A stretch of 30,784 nucleotides of DNA from JADCCX01 sp031378805 (GCA_031378805.1 JANNEO010000042.1:1-30784); one strand, 5' to 3'. Counted from the stretch's first letter, positions 6,978 through 15,636 are shown. Made by a program: numbers and translations. Notes: a model not told the origin generated them from the sequence alone.

Positions 6978-7715
6978 ATGGCTGCAGAGCAGACCCCTGG
7001 AACGCAGACCCTTGGATTCAAGCCGCTTTACCAGCAAGTCCGAGAGAAGCTGATCCAGCGTATCGCCGACGGTCGCTGGAAAGCGGGCCAGGTCGTGCCT
7101 AGCGAAATGCAGATCGCGGCGGAGCTTGGGGTGAGCCAGGGCACCGCCCGCAAGGCGCTCGACGACATGACTGCCGCGCGGCTGCTGGTGCGGCGCCAGG
7201 GACGCGGCACATTCGTGGCCACGCATGACGAGGCCCGCATCCTGTTCCAGTTCTTCAAGCTCAAGCCCGATCATGCGGATGGTGTTTTTCCTGAAAGCGA
7301 AGTGCTGCTGGTTTCGGACGCATCGGCCGATGCCGAGGAGGCAATCAGGCTGGCGCTGTTTCGAGGTGAGCCTGTCATCCGCATCCGCAGGGTCCGCTCG
7401 CTGGCTGGAAGGCGTTGCATCATCGAGACCATCGTCTTGCCGACGGCGATCTTCGACGGCCTGCAAAGCGGCGATATCCCCAACAATCTCTACAATACCT
7501 TCGCCGAGCGCTTCGGCATCACGGTTGCTGGCGGCAATGAAACCCTGAAGGCCGTGGCTGCATCGGTCGAAGACGCAGCGGTCCTGGGTTTGCCGGTCGG
7601 GACGCCGTTGCTGCGGATCGATCGCACGGCCATCTCGGTCGAGGGTCGCCCGGTGGAATGGCGCGTCAGCCTGTGCGAGACGTCCGCCATGCACTACGCC
7701 ACGGAGTTGCGCTGA
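6978..7715 (+). CDS. GntR-family regulator with UTRA ligand domain (HutC subfamily)
   Basis: 245 residues. The N-terminal winged helix spans about residues 13-80 (PLYQQVREKLIQRIADGRWKAG followed by SEMQIAAELGVSQGTARKAL), ending with the typical RRQGRGTFVA. A UTRA effector-binding domain follows, ending RPVEWRVS. The ATG at 6978 has AGGA eight bases upstream and starts just before the HTH, so it is preferred over the TTG at 6936 that lies in the promoter region. It is divergent from suyA and two bases from the next SDR gene. It most likely controls both units in response to sulfolactate or a related acid; the ligand is inference. Confidence 0.85.
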   Translation: MAAEQTPGTQTLGFKPLYQQVREKLIQRIADGRWKAGQVVPSEMQIAAELGVSQGTARKALDDMTAARLLVRRQGRGTFVATHDEARILFQFFKLKPDHADGVFPESEVLLVSDASADAEEAIRLALFRGEPVIRIRRVRSLAGRRCIIETIVLPTAIFDGLQSGDIPNNLYNTFAERFGITVAGGNETLKAVAASVEDAAVLGLPVGTPLLRIDRTAISVEGRPVEWRVSLCETSAMHYATELR

Positions 7716-7717
7716 TC

Positions 7718-8476
7718 ATGACCACGATCTCTCGCATCCTGCTTGTCACGGGGGCCAGTCGCGGCATCGGCGCGGCGGTCGCCCGCAAGGCTGCCGCTCA
7801 TGGCTTCGATGTGGCGGTGAACTATGCCTTGGATGCCACGGCAGCGGAAGCTGTCGCGGACGATATCCGCGCGCTCGGCCGCAGGGCCATCACGGTGCAA
7901 GGCGATGTCAGCCAGGAGGCCGATATCCGTGCGATCTTCAGGGCAGTGGACGAAGGTCTTGGACGGCTCACTGACCTTGTCAACAACGCCGGCGTGACTG
8001 GTCGCAGCAGCCGCCTTGATCTGGCTGATGCCGCCGTGATCCGGCAGTGCATCGACGTCAACGTGACTGGGGCAATCCTGGTGGCGCGCGAAGCAATCCC
8101 GCGGATGGCAACGCGCCAGGGAGGATTGGGTGGCAGCATCATCAACATCTCGTCCATCGCCGCAAAGCTTGGCAGCCCCGGTGAGTATGTCTGGTACGCC
8201 GCCTCCAAGGGGGCAATCGATGCGCTGACGATTGGCCTGTCGAAGGAACTGGCCATGGATGGCATTCGCGTCAATGCGGTGTCACCCGGCATGGTCGACA
8301 CGGAGATCCATGCCAGGAGCACTCAGGATGCCGCTCGCGTCGAGCGCATTCGTCCGTCGATCCCGATGCAACGGATCGGACGTGCCGAGGAAATCGCCGA
8401 TGCCGTACTCTATTTGCTCTCCGACGCGGCAAGTTATGTGACGGGTGCAAACCTGACGGTTAGCGGAGGTCGATGA
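7718..8476 (+). CDS. SDR-family NAD(P)-dependent oxidoreductase
   Basis: 252 residues, classical short-chain dehydrogenase. Motifs are TGASRGIG at 11-18, NNAG at 89-92, the catalytic Ser near 145 in NISS, Tyr160 and Lys164 in YAASK, and the closing YVTGANLTVSGG. The start at 7718 lies two bases after the GntR stop, so the two are one transcript. FabG-like enzymes of this kind oxidise many alcohols. Given its location it may act on dihydroxypropanesulfonate or another precursor of sulfolactate, but nothing in the sequence fixes the substrate. Confidence 0.82.
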   Translation: MTTISRILLVTGASRGIGAAVARKAAAHGFDVAVNYALDATAAEAVADDIRALGRRAITVQGDVSQEADIRAIFRAVDEGLGRLTDLVNNAGVTGRSSRLDLADAAVIRQCIDVNVTGAILVAREAIPRMATRQGGLGGSIINISSIAAKLGSPGEYVWYAASKGAIDALTIGLSKELAMDGIRVNAVSPGMVDTEIHARSTQDAARVERIRPSIPMQRIGRAEEIADAVLYLLSDAASYVTGANLTVSGGR

Positions 8477-8540
8477 CATGCCTTGCGCTGCACCGGGCGA
8501 AGGCCCACCTGTAGAGGTGTAACAATCGGGAAAGTTCGCC

Positions 8541-9044
8541 ATGGTTCGCATCGCCCTTCTGGCCATCCTGTGCTGCCTTGCGCCTTTTGCAGCCCATGCT
8601 GACGACCCAGAACTGATCTTCAAGAAGTCCACTGTCTTCAAGCTGCTGTCACCCGATGACAAATTGGCGACCTATGGCATTGATGACCCCGCCATCGACG
8701 GCGTGGCGTGCCATTTCACGGTGCCAGAAAAGGGTGGCTGGAGCGGAGCATTGGGCCTGGCCGAACAGGTTTCCGACATCTCGCTGGCCTGCAGACAGGT
8801 CGGTCCGGTGAAGTTCAAGGAGAAGTTTGACCAAGGTGCCGTGGTCTTCCGCCAGTCGCGCTCGCTGTTCTTCAAGCGAATGCAGATCGTTCGAGGCTGC
8901 GACGCGAAGCGCAACGTGCTGATCTACATGGTGTACTCCGACAGACTGATCGAAGGCAGCCCCAAGAACTCGACCTCCTCAGTGCCGATCATGCCGTGGG
9001 GAGCCGGTAGCGACACTCCGAAATGCGCCGACTGGCTGGGCTAG
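8541..9044 (+). CDS. creA: CreA-family periplasmic protein
   Basis: 167 residues with a signal peptide (hydrophobic core LLAILCCLAPFA, cleavage after AHA near residue 21). The mature part matches the CreA family: STVFKLLSPDDKLATYGIDDPAIDGVACHFT, with two conserved stretches around FRQSRSLFFKRMQIVR. The family has no established function; in E. coli it heads the creABCD locus, but no creBCD genes are here. The gene starts 64 bases after the SDR gene; a weak stem (8506-8519) lies between them. Confidence 0.85.
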   Translation: MVRIALLAILCCLAPFAAHADDPELIFKKSTVFKLLSPDDKLATYGIDDPAIDGVACHFTVPEKGGWSGALGLAEQVSDISLACRQVGPVKFKEKFDQGAVVFRQSRSLFFKRMQIVRGCDAKRNVLIYMVYSDRLIEGSPKNSTSSVPIMPWGAGSDTPKCADWLG

Positions 9045-9255
9045 GGTGTGTCAACTCTCCCCAGAGCATGAACGAATGGCAACACACCATTCCCGAGACG
9101 TTCACATCCACCACACTATGGTTACATCGTCGTCATCACTTGGATGCACTTGCGGGAAATAAGCAGGTGTCGCATGGTTTGGTGCCGATTCTGATGCAAT
9201 TCCGAGCCTGAATTGCGACGGATAAAATCAAGGTTCAATCAGCAGGGGAATTCCC
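9045..9255. other. Intergenic region before the helix-hairpin-helix gene
   Basis: About 210 bases with no convincing gene. A small hairpin GAATGG/CCATTC (9074-9079, 9087-9092) lies inside a wider GGTGTGT/ACACACC pair. It has no T-run, so it is a poor terminator. The stretch CCCAGAGCATGA near 9060 also starts the large palindrome at 21956. Confidence 0.4.
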
Positions 9256-9675
9256 ATGTCAGTCAAGTCGATCATCGCAGCCGCGCTCTTCACCGCCGCC
9301 GCCTCCACCGCTTTCGCGCAGACCGCGCAGCAGCCCACCACCACCAACCCGCTGCGTCCAGGCCAGACGACGCCGACAACGCCAGCCGCACCGGCTGCTC
9401 CGACAGCACCTGCCGCGCCCCGTGCCGCTCAGCCTGCCGCCCCGGCTCCTGCCACCACCGCCCAGCCCGCACAGCGTCCTGCGGCCCAGGGCACGCTTGT
9501 CAACCTCAACACTGCAAGCGCGTCGGAACTCGACAAGCTGCCGCAGATTGGTGACAAGCGCGCCGCTGATATCATTGCCAAGCGCCCCTACCGCGACTGG
9601 AATGATTTCGTGGCCAAGAACGTGGTGCCTGCGAACGCCGAATCCGCGATCAAGGACAAGGTGCGCTTCCGCTAA
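9256..9675 (+). CDS. Exported helix-hairpin-helix protein (ComEA-like domain)
   Basis: 139 residues in three parts. A signal peptide ends at AFA-QT near residue 23. An Ala/Pro/Thr-rich linker covers about residues 24-78. A C-terminal helix-hairpin-helix repeat follows: LVNLNTASASELDKLPQIGDKRAADIIAK, then YRDWNDFVAKNVVP. The domain resembles the DNA-binding part of the competence protein ComEA, but ComEA has a membrane anchor and this protein looks fully exported. A periplasmic nucleic-acid role is possible. It is a single gene closed by a clear terminator. Confidence 0.82.
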   Translation: MSVKSIIAAALFTAAASTAFAQTAQQPTTTNPLRPGQTTPTTPAAPAAPTAPAAPRAAQPAAPAPATTAQPAQRPAAQGTLVNLNTASASELDKLPQIGDKRAADIIAKRPYRDWNDFVAKNVVPANAESAIKDKVRFR

Positions 9676-9699
9676 GCGGCGGGTTCATCCTCGACTGAA

Positions 9700-9726
9700 G
9701 AAGGCTCCGGAAACGGGGCCTTTTTC
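9700..9726 (+). terminator. Rho-independent terminator after the HhH gene
   Basis: The stem AAGGCTCCG / CGGGGCCTT with a GAAA loop is followed by five Ts. It lies 25 bases after the HhH stop and before the convergent acetyltransferase gene. It may also work weakly in the other direction. Confidence 0.85.
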
Positions 9727-9760
9727 ATTGGATCAAGGGTGTGGGACACTTGTGGTGGGA

Positions 9761-10267
9761 TCAGGCCAAAACCCTGCCGGACGCCGCGTTGATCATCCCT
9801 TCCGCGAGTTCCAGCATCAGCACGCGCGCGGGGTCCACCGGTCCAGGCATGATGATCTTCTGGGGCGAAGCGCGCCGGAAGCCGACCTTGGCGTAGTAAG
9901 CCTCGTCACCAACGAGCAGCACGAGGCCGTGGCCCCTCGCCTTTGCCGCTGCGAGAGAGGCCTCCATCAGTTTCCTGCCGATGCCCTTGGAGCGAAAAGT
10001 GGGATCGACGGTCAGTGGCCCAAGCAGCAGGGCCGGGCTTGGACCGACATGGATCCGCGTAAGGCGAATCGAGCCGACAACCAGCGTGCTGATGCGGGCC
10101 ACGAAGGACAGACTGCACTCATGGGGATTGTCTTCCCGCAGCCGGAAGGCCGTGCGAGCGTAGCGCCCAGGACCAAAGGCACGTTCCTCCAGGCCATGGA
10201 TCGCAGGTGCATCGGCCTCGCGTTCCTGTGCGATCACGATCTCCAGATCAGCCATAGCACTGCTCAT
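9761..10267 (-). CDS. GNAT-family N-acetyltransferase (YhbS-like)
   Basis: 168 residues with a single GNAT fold. The acetyl-CoA site is LGPLTVDPTFRSKGIGRKLMEASL near residues 81-105 (the R-x-x-G-x-G/A loop as RSKGIG). The typical GDEAYYAKVGFRRA follows near 119-133. The start at 10267 overlaps the stop of the upstream aldolase-like gene by ATGA, so it is the second gene of a two-gene leftward operon. The acceptor is unknown; YhbS relatives are poorly characterised. Confidence 0.85.
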   Translation of the reverse strand: MSSAMADLEIVIAQEREADAPAIHGLEERAFGPGRYARTAFRLREDNPHECSLSFVARISTLVVGSIRLTRIHVGPSPALLLGPLTVDPTFRSKGIGRKLMEASLAAAKARGHGLVLLVGDEAYYAKVGFRRASPQKIIMPGPVDPARVLMLELAEGMINAASGRVLA

Positions 10268-11319
10268 TTGGCGGCAGCTGCGGCGAGGAACCGATCAATG
10301 GCCGCGTCCTCTGTCTGCCAGGAGCACACGAAGCGGCAGAGCACCTCGCCCTTGCCGGGTCTGTCCGAGACGGCCATCGACTCATGTCGCCAACGATAGA
10401 ACCTGAAGCCATCTGTCAGAAGTGCCTGCTCCAGCTTTTCGGGCATCACCGCGAAAACCTCGTTGCCATCCGCCTTCCAGGCCACGCGCAGTCGACGGTT
10501 GGCGTTCATGCCTTTCGCCAGCCGCCGCGCGGACCGGTTCGCCTTTCGGGCCAGATCCAGCCAATGCCCATCGTGCAGCCAGCCAGTGAACTGTGACGAA
10601 AGAAGCCGCCCCTTCGAAATCAGATGGCCGCCCCTCATGCGTCGGAACTGGGCAGTTTCGGCAAGCGCGGGATTGAAGAAGATCACGGCTTCCGCCGCCA
10701 AGGCACCATTCTTGGTGGCTCCCAGGCAGAGAACATCCACGCCCGCCTTCCAGGTCAGGTCCGCCGGCGTGTCCTTGCCGCCGACAAGGGCGTTGGAAAA
10801 GCGGGCGCCATCGAGATGGACATGCAGGCCATGCTGCCTGGCAATCGTCGCCAGCGCAGCGGTTTCGGCGGCTGAATAGCGTGTGCCACATTCTGTCAGA
10901 TTGGTCAGCGACAGCGCGGCAGGCGTGACTGAATGGATGCCACGTCGCGGTGCTTCGAGTGCTGCCCGCAAGGTCTCCGGCCTGATCTTGCCGCCAATGC
11001 CAGGAAGTGGCGTGATCTTGGCTCCACCCGTCCACTGCTCCGGGCCGCCACATTCGTCGGTCATGACGTGCGCGTCCTGATGACAGAAAACCTCGCCCCA
11101 GGGGGGCGTCAGACAGGCCAGGGCCAGGCCATTGGCCGCCGTGCCCGTTGCCATCAGGAAAACGGTAACATCCTTCTCGAACAGCGTTGCAAACTGGGCC
11201 TCCACGGCCTTCGCCAGTTCGTCATCACCGTATGACGCCATGGCACCGCCATTGGCCGCCACGATGGCCTCGATCACCCGCGGGCTGGCCCCCACCACAT
11301 TGTCACTGCCGAAATGCAT
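10264..11319 (-). CDS. ltaE: Threonine aldolase / beta-eliminating lyase family PLP enzyme
   Basis: 351 residues, fold type I PLP enzyme of the low-specificity threonine aldolase family. It begins FGSDNVVGASP, has ASYGDDELAKAVE near 28-40, HVHLDGARFSNAL near 167-177 (Asp170 contacts PLP) and the Schiff-base Lys203 in LGATKNGALAAEA. Members split threonine or allo-threonine to glycine and acetaldehyde; some act on other 3-hydroxy amino acids. Its ATG is 120 bases from gap on the other strand, so the gap between them holds both promoters. It is coupled with the acetyltransferase gene. Confidence 0.85.
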   Translation of the reverse strand: MHFGSDNVVGASPRVIEAIVAANGGAMASYGDDELAKAVEAQFATLFEKDVTVFLMATGTAANGLALACLTPPWGEVFCHQDAHVMTDECGGPEQWTGGAKITPLPGIGGKIRPETLRAALEAPRRGIHSVTPAALSLTNLTECGTRYSAAETAALATIARQHGLHVHLDGARFSNALVGGKDTPADLTWKAGVDVLCLGATKNGALAAEAVIFFNPALAETAQFRRMRGGHLISKGRLLSSQFTGWLHDGHWLDLARKANRSARRLAKGMNANRRLRVAWKADGNEVFAVMPEKLEQALLTDGFRFYRWRHESMAVSDRPGKGEVLCRFVCSWQTEDAAIDRFLAAAAAK

Positions 11320-11439
11320 TCACCCTGCTCCAGATCGCTGCGCCGGTTTCGTTGACTCGGCCTTGCCAAGTGGTATCAGACCCGCACTTTCCCGCAACCG
11401 GGAGCCATGCTCCTGATGCAGTCAATGAAGGATCATCCC

Positions 11440-12447
11440 ATGGCGGTTCGTGTTTTCATCAATGGCTTCGGCCGCATCGGCCGCAACGTGCTGCGCGCCA
11501 TTGTCGAATCGAAGCGCAAGGACATTGTGGTCGTCGGCATCAATGATCTGGGCCCGGTGGAGACCAATGCGCATCTGCTGCGCTTCGATTCGGTCCATGG
11601 CCGCTTCCCGGCTGACGTCACAGTCGATGGCGACAAGATCATCGTCAACGGCAAGAAGATTCTGGTCACCGCGATCAAGGATCCTGCCCTGTTGCCCCAC
11701 GCCAAGCTGAAGGTCGACGTGGCGATGGAATGCACCGGCATCTTCACCTCCCGCGACAAGGCGGCAGCGCATCTGACGGCAGGGGCCAAGCGCGTCATCG
11801 TCTCGGCTCCGGCCGATGGTGCCGATCTCACCGTTGTCTACGGCGTCAACCACGACAAGCTGACGAAGAAGCATCTGGTGATCTCGAATGCGTCCTGCAC
11901 CACCAATTGCCTCGTGCCCGTCGTGAAGGTTCTTCACGACGCCATCGGCATCGAGAAGGGCATGATGACGACGATTCATTCCTACACCAACGACCAGCCC
12001 TCGCTCGACCAGATGCACAAGGATCTCTACCGGGCGCGGGCCGCAGCGGTGTCGATGATCCCGACCTCGACGGGTGCGGCCAAGGCGGTCGGCCTCGTGC
12101 TGCCGGAACTTGCGGGCAAGCTCGATGGCATCTCGATCCGCGTGCCCACGCCGAATGTTTCAGTCGTGGATTTCAAGTTCATCGCCAAGCGGGCCACGAC
12201 CGTGAAGGAGATCAACGAGGCCATCATCAAGGCCTCCAACGGCAAGCTCAAGGGTATCCTGGGTTTCACCGACCAGCCCAATGTCTCGATCGACTTCAAC
12301 CACGATCCGCATTCATCGATCTTCCATCTCGACCAGACCAAGGTGATGGACGGCACGTTCTGCTCGATCCTGACATGGTATGATAACGAGTGGGGTTTCT
12401 CGAACCGCATGAGCGATACGGCTGTGGCCATGGCGAAGCTGATTTGA
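11440..12447 (+). CDS. gap: Glyceraldehyde-3-phosphate dehydrogenase, type I
   Basis: 335 residues of type I GAPDH, which oxidises glyceraldehyde 3-phosphate to 1,3-bisphosphoglycerate. The NAD site VFINGFGRIGRNVLRA opens the protein. The catalytic Cys153 is in SNASCTTNC, and the ending WYDNEWGFSNRM is typical. The ATG at 11440 has AAGGA upstream and fits the family start; the frame also opens at 11407. It is the first gene of a glycolytic unit, with two small genes coupled between it and pgk. Confidence 0.96.
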   Translation: MAVRVFINGFGRIGRNVLRAIVESKRKDIVVVGINDLGPVETNAHLLRFDSVHGRFPADVTVDGDKIIVNGKKILVTAIKDPALLPHAKLKVDVAMECTGIFTSRDKAAAHLTAGAKRVIVSAPADGADLTVVYGVNHDKLTKKHLVISNASCTTNCLVPVVKVLHDAIGIEKGMMTTIHSYTNDQPSLDQMHKDLYRARAAAVSMIPTSTGAAKAVGLVLPELAGKLDGISIRVPTPNVSVVDFKFIAKRATTVKEINEAIIKASNGKLKGILGFTDQPNVSIDFNHDPHSSIFHLDQTKVMDGTFCSILTWYDNEWGFSNRMSDTAVAMAKLI

Positions 12448-12472
12448 TAAACTTCGTCTTGGGAGCGAGACA

Positions 12473-12760
12473 TTGAGCATAAGCACCGAGACGGATCATA
12501 TCGTGGAAGAAGTGGCGGGCTGGCTGGAAACAGCCTTCCCAGGCCACAAGTGCGCGAAGTGCGGAAACGCCAAATTCTTTATTCTCGATCCTCCGTCACA
12601 GCCGCTTGCTAGTGGTCCGCTCACCTATGCAGCTTGGCCTGTTACCAAACTAGCTTGCTCACGGTGCGGCTTTGTTGAAGAACATCTCACAGGCGTTCTG
12701 AAAAATACGCTCGAAAAATCTAATTTTCAGCCTTTGGTAGTCGATCAAGTCAATGAATAA
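12473..12760 (+). CDS. Small zinc-ribbon protein of unknown function
   Basis: 95 residues, TTG start at 12473 with GGAG upstream. Two CxxC knuckles, CAKCG near 27-31 and CSRCG near 62-66, frame a compact core, as in a zinc ribbon; no other domain is recognised. It lies 25 bases after gap and overlaps the next small gene by eight bases. The base composition from about 12560 to 12760 is visibly AT-richer than gap or pgk, and codon use differs, suggesting later arrival in the operon. A nucleic-acid or protein-binding role is possible but unproven. Confidence 0.68.
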   Translation: MSISTETDHIVEEVAGWLETAFPGHKCAKCGNAKFFILDPPSQPLASGPLTYAAWPVTKLACSRCGFVEEHLTGVLKNTLEKSNFQPLVVDQVNE

Positions 12761-13088
12761 TATTCTTCGATTTCCAGGGAGCGACGGCTCAGGCCCGGAG
12801 GATCCGATGATCGAGCGCATTGAAAAACTCGAAGGCAAGATGGACAAGGTTGAGAGCAAGCTCTCGGCTATTGAAGTCACGCTGGCTGAGATCAAGGGCC
12901 AACTGTCCCAGATGCCGAAGGCGACCGATTTTGCGAGACTTAGCGCCGAAGTTGCCGAAGTGAAAGGCCGCGTCGCCAATCTACCCTCGACATGGCAACT
13001 CATGACTTTCACAATCGGATCGGTGATGGCGGCCGCCGGCCTTGCGTTCACGATCGCACGTTACCTTAGCCCAGTCCTGAAACCATGA
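12753..13088 (+). CDS. Small coiled-coil protein with C-terminal membrane anchor
   Basis: 111 residues. Residues about 18-75 form a heptad-rich helix (MIERIEKLEGKMDKVESKLSAI and onward). A Leu/Pro break follows, then a hydrophobic segment near 82-104 that would anchor the protein in the membrane with a short tail. It overlaps the zinc-ribbon gene by eight bases and pgk by four (ATGA), so all three are translationally coupled. Similar tail-anchored coiled coils are often found as hypothetical or phage-linked proteins; the function is unknown. Confidence 0.72.
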   Translation: MNNILRFPGSDGSGPEDPMIERIEKLEGKMDKVESKLSAIEVTLAEIKGQLSQMPKATDFARLSAEVAEVKGRVANLPSTWQLMTFTIGSVMAAAGLAFTIARYLSPVLKP

Positions 13089-14269
13089 CCTTCCGCACCC
13101 TCTCCAAACTCTCCCCCCGCGGCAAGCGCATCCTGCTGCGTGTCGATCTCAACGCACCGTTCGACAACGGCAAGCTCTCCGACGGCACGCGCATCGACCG
13201 CATCATGCCGACGATCAAGGCGCTCGCCGACAAAGGCGGGCGCGTGATCCTCGTTGCGCATTTCGGGCGGCCAAAAGGGTATGACCCAAAGGAAACGCTC
13301 GGTCCTGCCGTGGCCGAAGTAGCCAAGCGACTTGGCAATCCGATCCCGCTAGCGAAGGATTGCATCGGCATCGATGCGCTCTCCCTCATCGCCACTATGA
13401 AGGATGGCGACGTGATCGCGCTCGAAAACACGCGCTTCCATGCGGGTGAGGAGAAGAACGATCCGGCGTTCCTGGCGGCGCTGGCGGCCAATGGCGATGT
13501 CTATGTCAACGATGCCTTTTCCGCAGCCCACCGCGCCCATGCCTCCACCGCCGGTCTCGCCCACAAGCTTCCGGCCTATGCCGGGTTGACGATGGAGGCG
13601 GAACTGCTGGCGCTGGACAAGGCGCTGGGCAATCCGAAAAAGCCCGTGGCGGCGCTGGTCGGCGGGGCCAAGGTATCCTCCAAGCTCGACCTGCTGGGCA
13701 ATCTCGTGACCCGCGTGCAGGTGCTGATCATCGGCGGCGGCATGGCGAACACATTTCTGGCCGCACGCGGCGTGAATGTCGGCAAGTCGCTGTGCGAGCA
13801 TGACCTTGTAAGCACGGCCCGCGAAATCGAGGCGAAGGCCAAAAAGGCGGGCTGCACCATCATCCTGCCGGTGGATGCCGTGGTGTCGAAGGAATTCAAG
13901 GCCGGTGCAAGCAACCGTGTGGTGGACGTGAACAGTGTCGCGGCGGATGAGATGATCCTCGACGCAGGCCCCAAGTCCGTCGCTGCGGTCAGTGCGGCTC
14001 TTGCCAAGGCAAAAACGCTTGTGTGGAATGGCCCGATGGGCGCGTTCGAGATCGCACCGTTCGACGCTGGCACTGTCGCGGTGGCTAAAGAGGCCGCGCG
14101 CCTGACGAAGGCAGGCAAGCTGGTTTCTGTCGCGGGCGGCGGTGATACGGTCTCGGCGCTGAATCACGCTGGCGTGGCTGATGATTTCACGTATGTCTCG
14201 ACGGCGGGCGGGGCTTTCCTAGAGTGGATGGAAGGCAAGGTGCTGCCGGGCGTCAAGGCGTTGGGATAG
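13085..14269 (+). CDS. pgk: Phosphoglycerate kinase
   Basis: 394 residues, the normal length for bacterial PGK, which transfers phosphate from 1,3-bisphosphoglycerate to ADP. Family stretches are LLRVDLNAPFDNG near 18-30, RVILVAHFGRPKG near 53-65, NTRFHAGEEKND near 118, VYVNDAFSAAHRAHAST near 139-155, and the nucleotide loop AGGGDTVSAL near 350. The start overlaps the preceding coiled-coil gene by ATGA, so its translation may depend on that small gene. An AT-rich stretch and hairpins follow. Confidence 0.95.
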   Translation: MTFRTLSKLSPRGKRILLRVDLNAPFDNGKLSDGTRIDRIMPTIKALADKGGRVILVAHFGRPKGYDPKETLGPAVAEVAKRLGNPIPLAKDCIGIDALSLIATMKDGDVIALENTRFHAGEEKNDPAFLAALAANGDVYVNDAFSAAHRAHASTAGLAHKLPAYAGLTMEAELLALDKALGNPKKPVAALVGGAKVSSKLDLLGNLVTRVQVLIIGGGMANTFLAARGVNVGKSLCEHDLVSTAREIEAKAKKAGCTIILPVDAVVSKEFKAGASNRVVDVNSVAADEMILDAGPKSVAAVSAALAKAKTLVWNGPMGAFEIAPFDAGTVAVAKEAARLTKAGKLVSVAGGGDTVSALNHAGVADDFTYVSTAGGAFLEWMEGKVLPGVKALG

Positions 14270-14399
14270 CTTATAATAATATATGCACTTTAGGCCAATG
14301 ACGCTCGAATTGGCCGCGGTGGCGCTTGGCAAGCGCCATAATCGGCTCTAGTTTCAAGAGAGGTGCCGCCAAAAGGCGCCGAAGCCCGGGAGCCAATCG
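14270..14399 (+). promoter_or_regulatory. pgk-dctP intergenic region with three hairpins and a possible promoter
   Basis: A TATAAT (14272-14277) lies in an AT-rich stretch right after pgk. Three stem-loops follow: GGCCAAT/ATTGGCC (14293-14299, 14309-14315), GGCGCTT/AAGCGCC (14321-14327, 14331-14337) and GGTGCC/GGCGCC (14362-14367, 14375-14380). None has a T-run, so they look more like leader structure or an operator than a terminator. GGGAG precedes the dctP ATG. Confidence 0.4.
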
Positions 14400-15539
14400 A
14401 TGAAAATCACCATCAAGGACAATCCATCTCGCAGAAAATTCATGACGGCTACGGCAGTCGCTGCTGCTGCCGTCACCGTTGCGACACCCACGATCGTGAG
14501 TGCGCAGGGCCCAATCAACATGCGCTGGCAGAGCACATGGCCATCCAAGGATATCTTCCACGAATACGCACTGGATTTTGCCAAGAAGGTCAATGACATG
14601 ACCGGCGGCGATCTCAGGATCGAGGTTCTCCCGGCAGGTGCCGTGGTGCCGGCTTTCGGCCTGCTGGAAGCGGTGTCCAAGGGCACGCTCGACGGTGGCC
14701 ATGGCGTGCTCGTCTATCACTATGGCAAGCAGACGGCGCTGGCCCTGTGGGGCTCGGGTCCGGGTTATGCCATGGATGCCAACATGCTGCTGTCTTGGCA
14801 CAAGTATGGTGGCGGCAAGGAACTGCTTGCCAAGCTCTATGCCTCGATTGGCGCGAATGTCGTGTCCTTTCCCTATGGCCCGATGCCGACACAGCCGCTG
14901 GGCTGGTTCAAGAAGCCCATCACCAAGGTGGATGATTTCAAGGGCGTGAAATACCGCACCGTCGGCATTTCCATCGATGTCTTCACCGGCATGGGTGCAG
15001 CCGTGAACGCATTGCCGGGCGGTGAAATCGTGTCCGCCATGGACCGTGGCCTGCTGGATGCGGCGGAGTTCAACAACGCCTCGTCTGATCGCCTTCTGGG
15101 CTTTGCCGACGTCTCGAAGATCTGCATGTTGCAAAGCTATCACCAGAACGCCGAGCAGTTCGAGATCATGTTCAACAAGACGAAGTATGACACCCTGCCA
15201 GACAAGATGAAGGCGATCATCGCCAACGCGACCGAGGCGGCTTCATCTGACATGTCTTGGAAGGCCGTTGATCGCTATTCGCAGGACTACCAGGAGCTTC
15301 AGACCAAGGACAAGGTGCGCTTCTACAAGACACCCGATGCAGTGCTGAAGAAGCAACTGGAGATCTACGACGAGGTCGTCGCCAAGAAGTCGGCGGAGAA
15401 CCCGCTGTTCAAGGAAATCCTTGAATCGCAGCTTACCTTCGCCCGCCGTGCCACCCAATGGGAACAGGACACCGTGGTCAACCGCCGCATGGCGTATGAT
15501 CACTATTTCGGACCCAAGGGCGTGGCGAAGAAGACCTGA
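14400..15539 (+). CDS. dctP: TRAP transporter substrate-binding protein (DctP family, TakP/FcbT1-like)
   Basis: 379 residues. The N-terminus has a twin-arginine signal, SRRKFM near residues 10-15, a hydrophobic stretch and a VSAQG cleavage region near 37. The mature part is a DctP-type binding protein: MRWQSTWPSKDIFHEYALDF, then LVYHYGKQTALALWG, and KGVKYRTVG near 180 carrying the conserved Arg that usually pairs with the ligand carboxylate. The TakP/FcbT subgroup binds 2-oxo acids, mannitol or aromatic acids. A C3 sulfonated hydroxyacid is possible given the suy cluster 8 kb away, but that is inference. Confidence 0.9.
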   Translation: MKITIKDNPSRRKFMTATAVAAAAVTVATPTIVSAQGPINMRWQSTWPSKDIFHEYALDFAKKVNDMTGGDLRIEVLPAGAVVPAFGLLEAVSKGTLDGGHGVLVYHYGKQTALALWGSGPGYAMDANMLLSWHKYGGGKELLAKLYASIGANVVSFPYGPMPTQPLGWFKKPITKVDDFKGVKYRTVGISIDVFTGMGAAVNALPGGEIVSAMDRGLLDAAEFNNASSDRLLGFADVSKICMLQSYHQNAEQFEIMFNKTKYDTLPDKMKAIIANATEAASSDMSWKAVDRYSQDYQELQTKDKVRFYKTPDAVLKKQLEIYDEVVAKKSAENPLFKEILESQLTFARRATQWEQDTVVNRRMAYDHYFGPKGVAKKT

Positions 15540-15562
15540 GCCACACTGGTCACGATGAGACA

Positions 15563-15593
15563 GGCTCCCGGTCACTCACTATGGCCGGGAGCC
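15563..15593 (+). promoter_or_regulatory. Strong stem-loop between dctP and dctQ
   Basis: A perfect 9-bp stem, GGCTCCCGG (15563-15571) and CCGGGAGCC (15585-15593), with a 13-base loop and no T-run. Such hairpins after binding-protein genes usually protect the upstream mRNA from 3-prime decay, giving more binding protein than membrane subunits. Confidence 0.6.
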
Positions 15594-15636
15594 TCCCCGA
15601 CTAGCGCTTGTTGCGCACTGTGCCCGGAATAATTCC

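Noticed and set aside
9074..9092. Hairpin considered as terminator of the creA-family gene
   Set aside because: The six-base stem has no following T-run.
9422..10399. Plus-strand open frame of 325 codons
   Set aside because: It crosses the HhH gene, its terminator and the antisense of the acetyltransferase gene.
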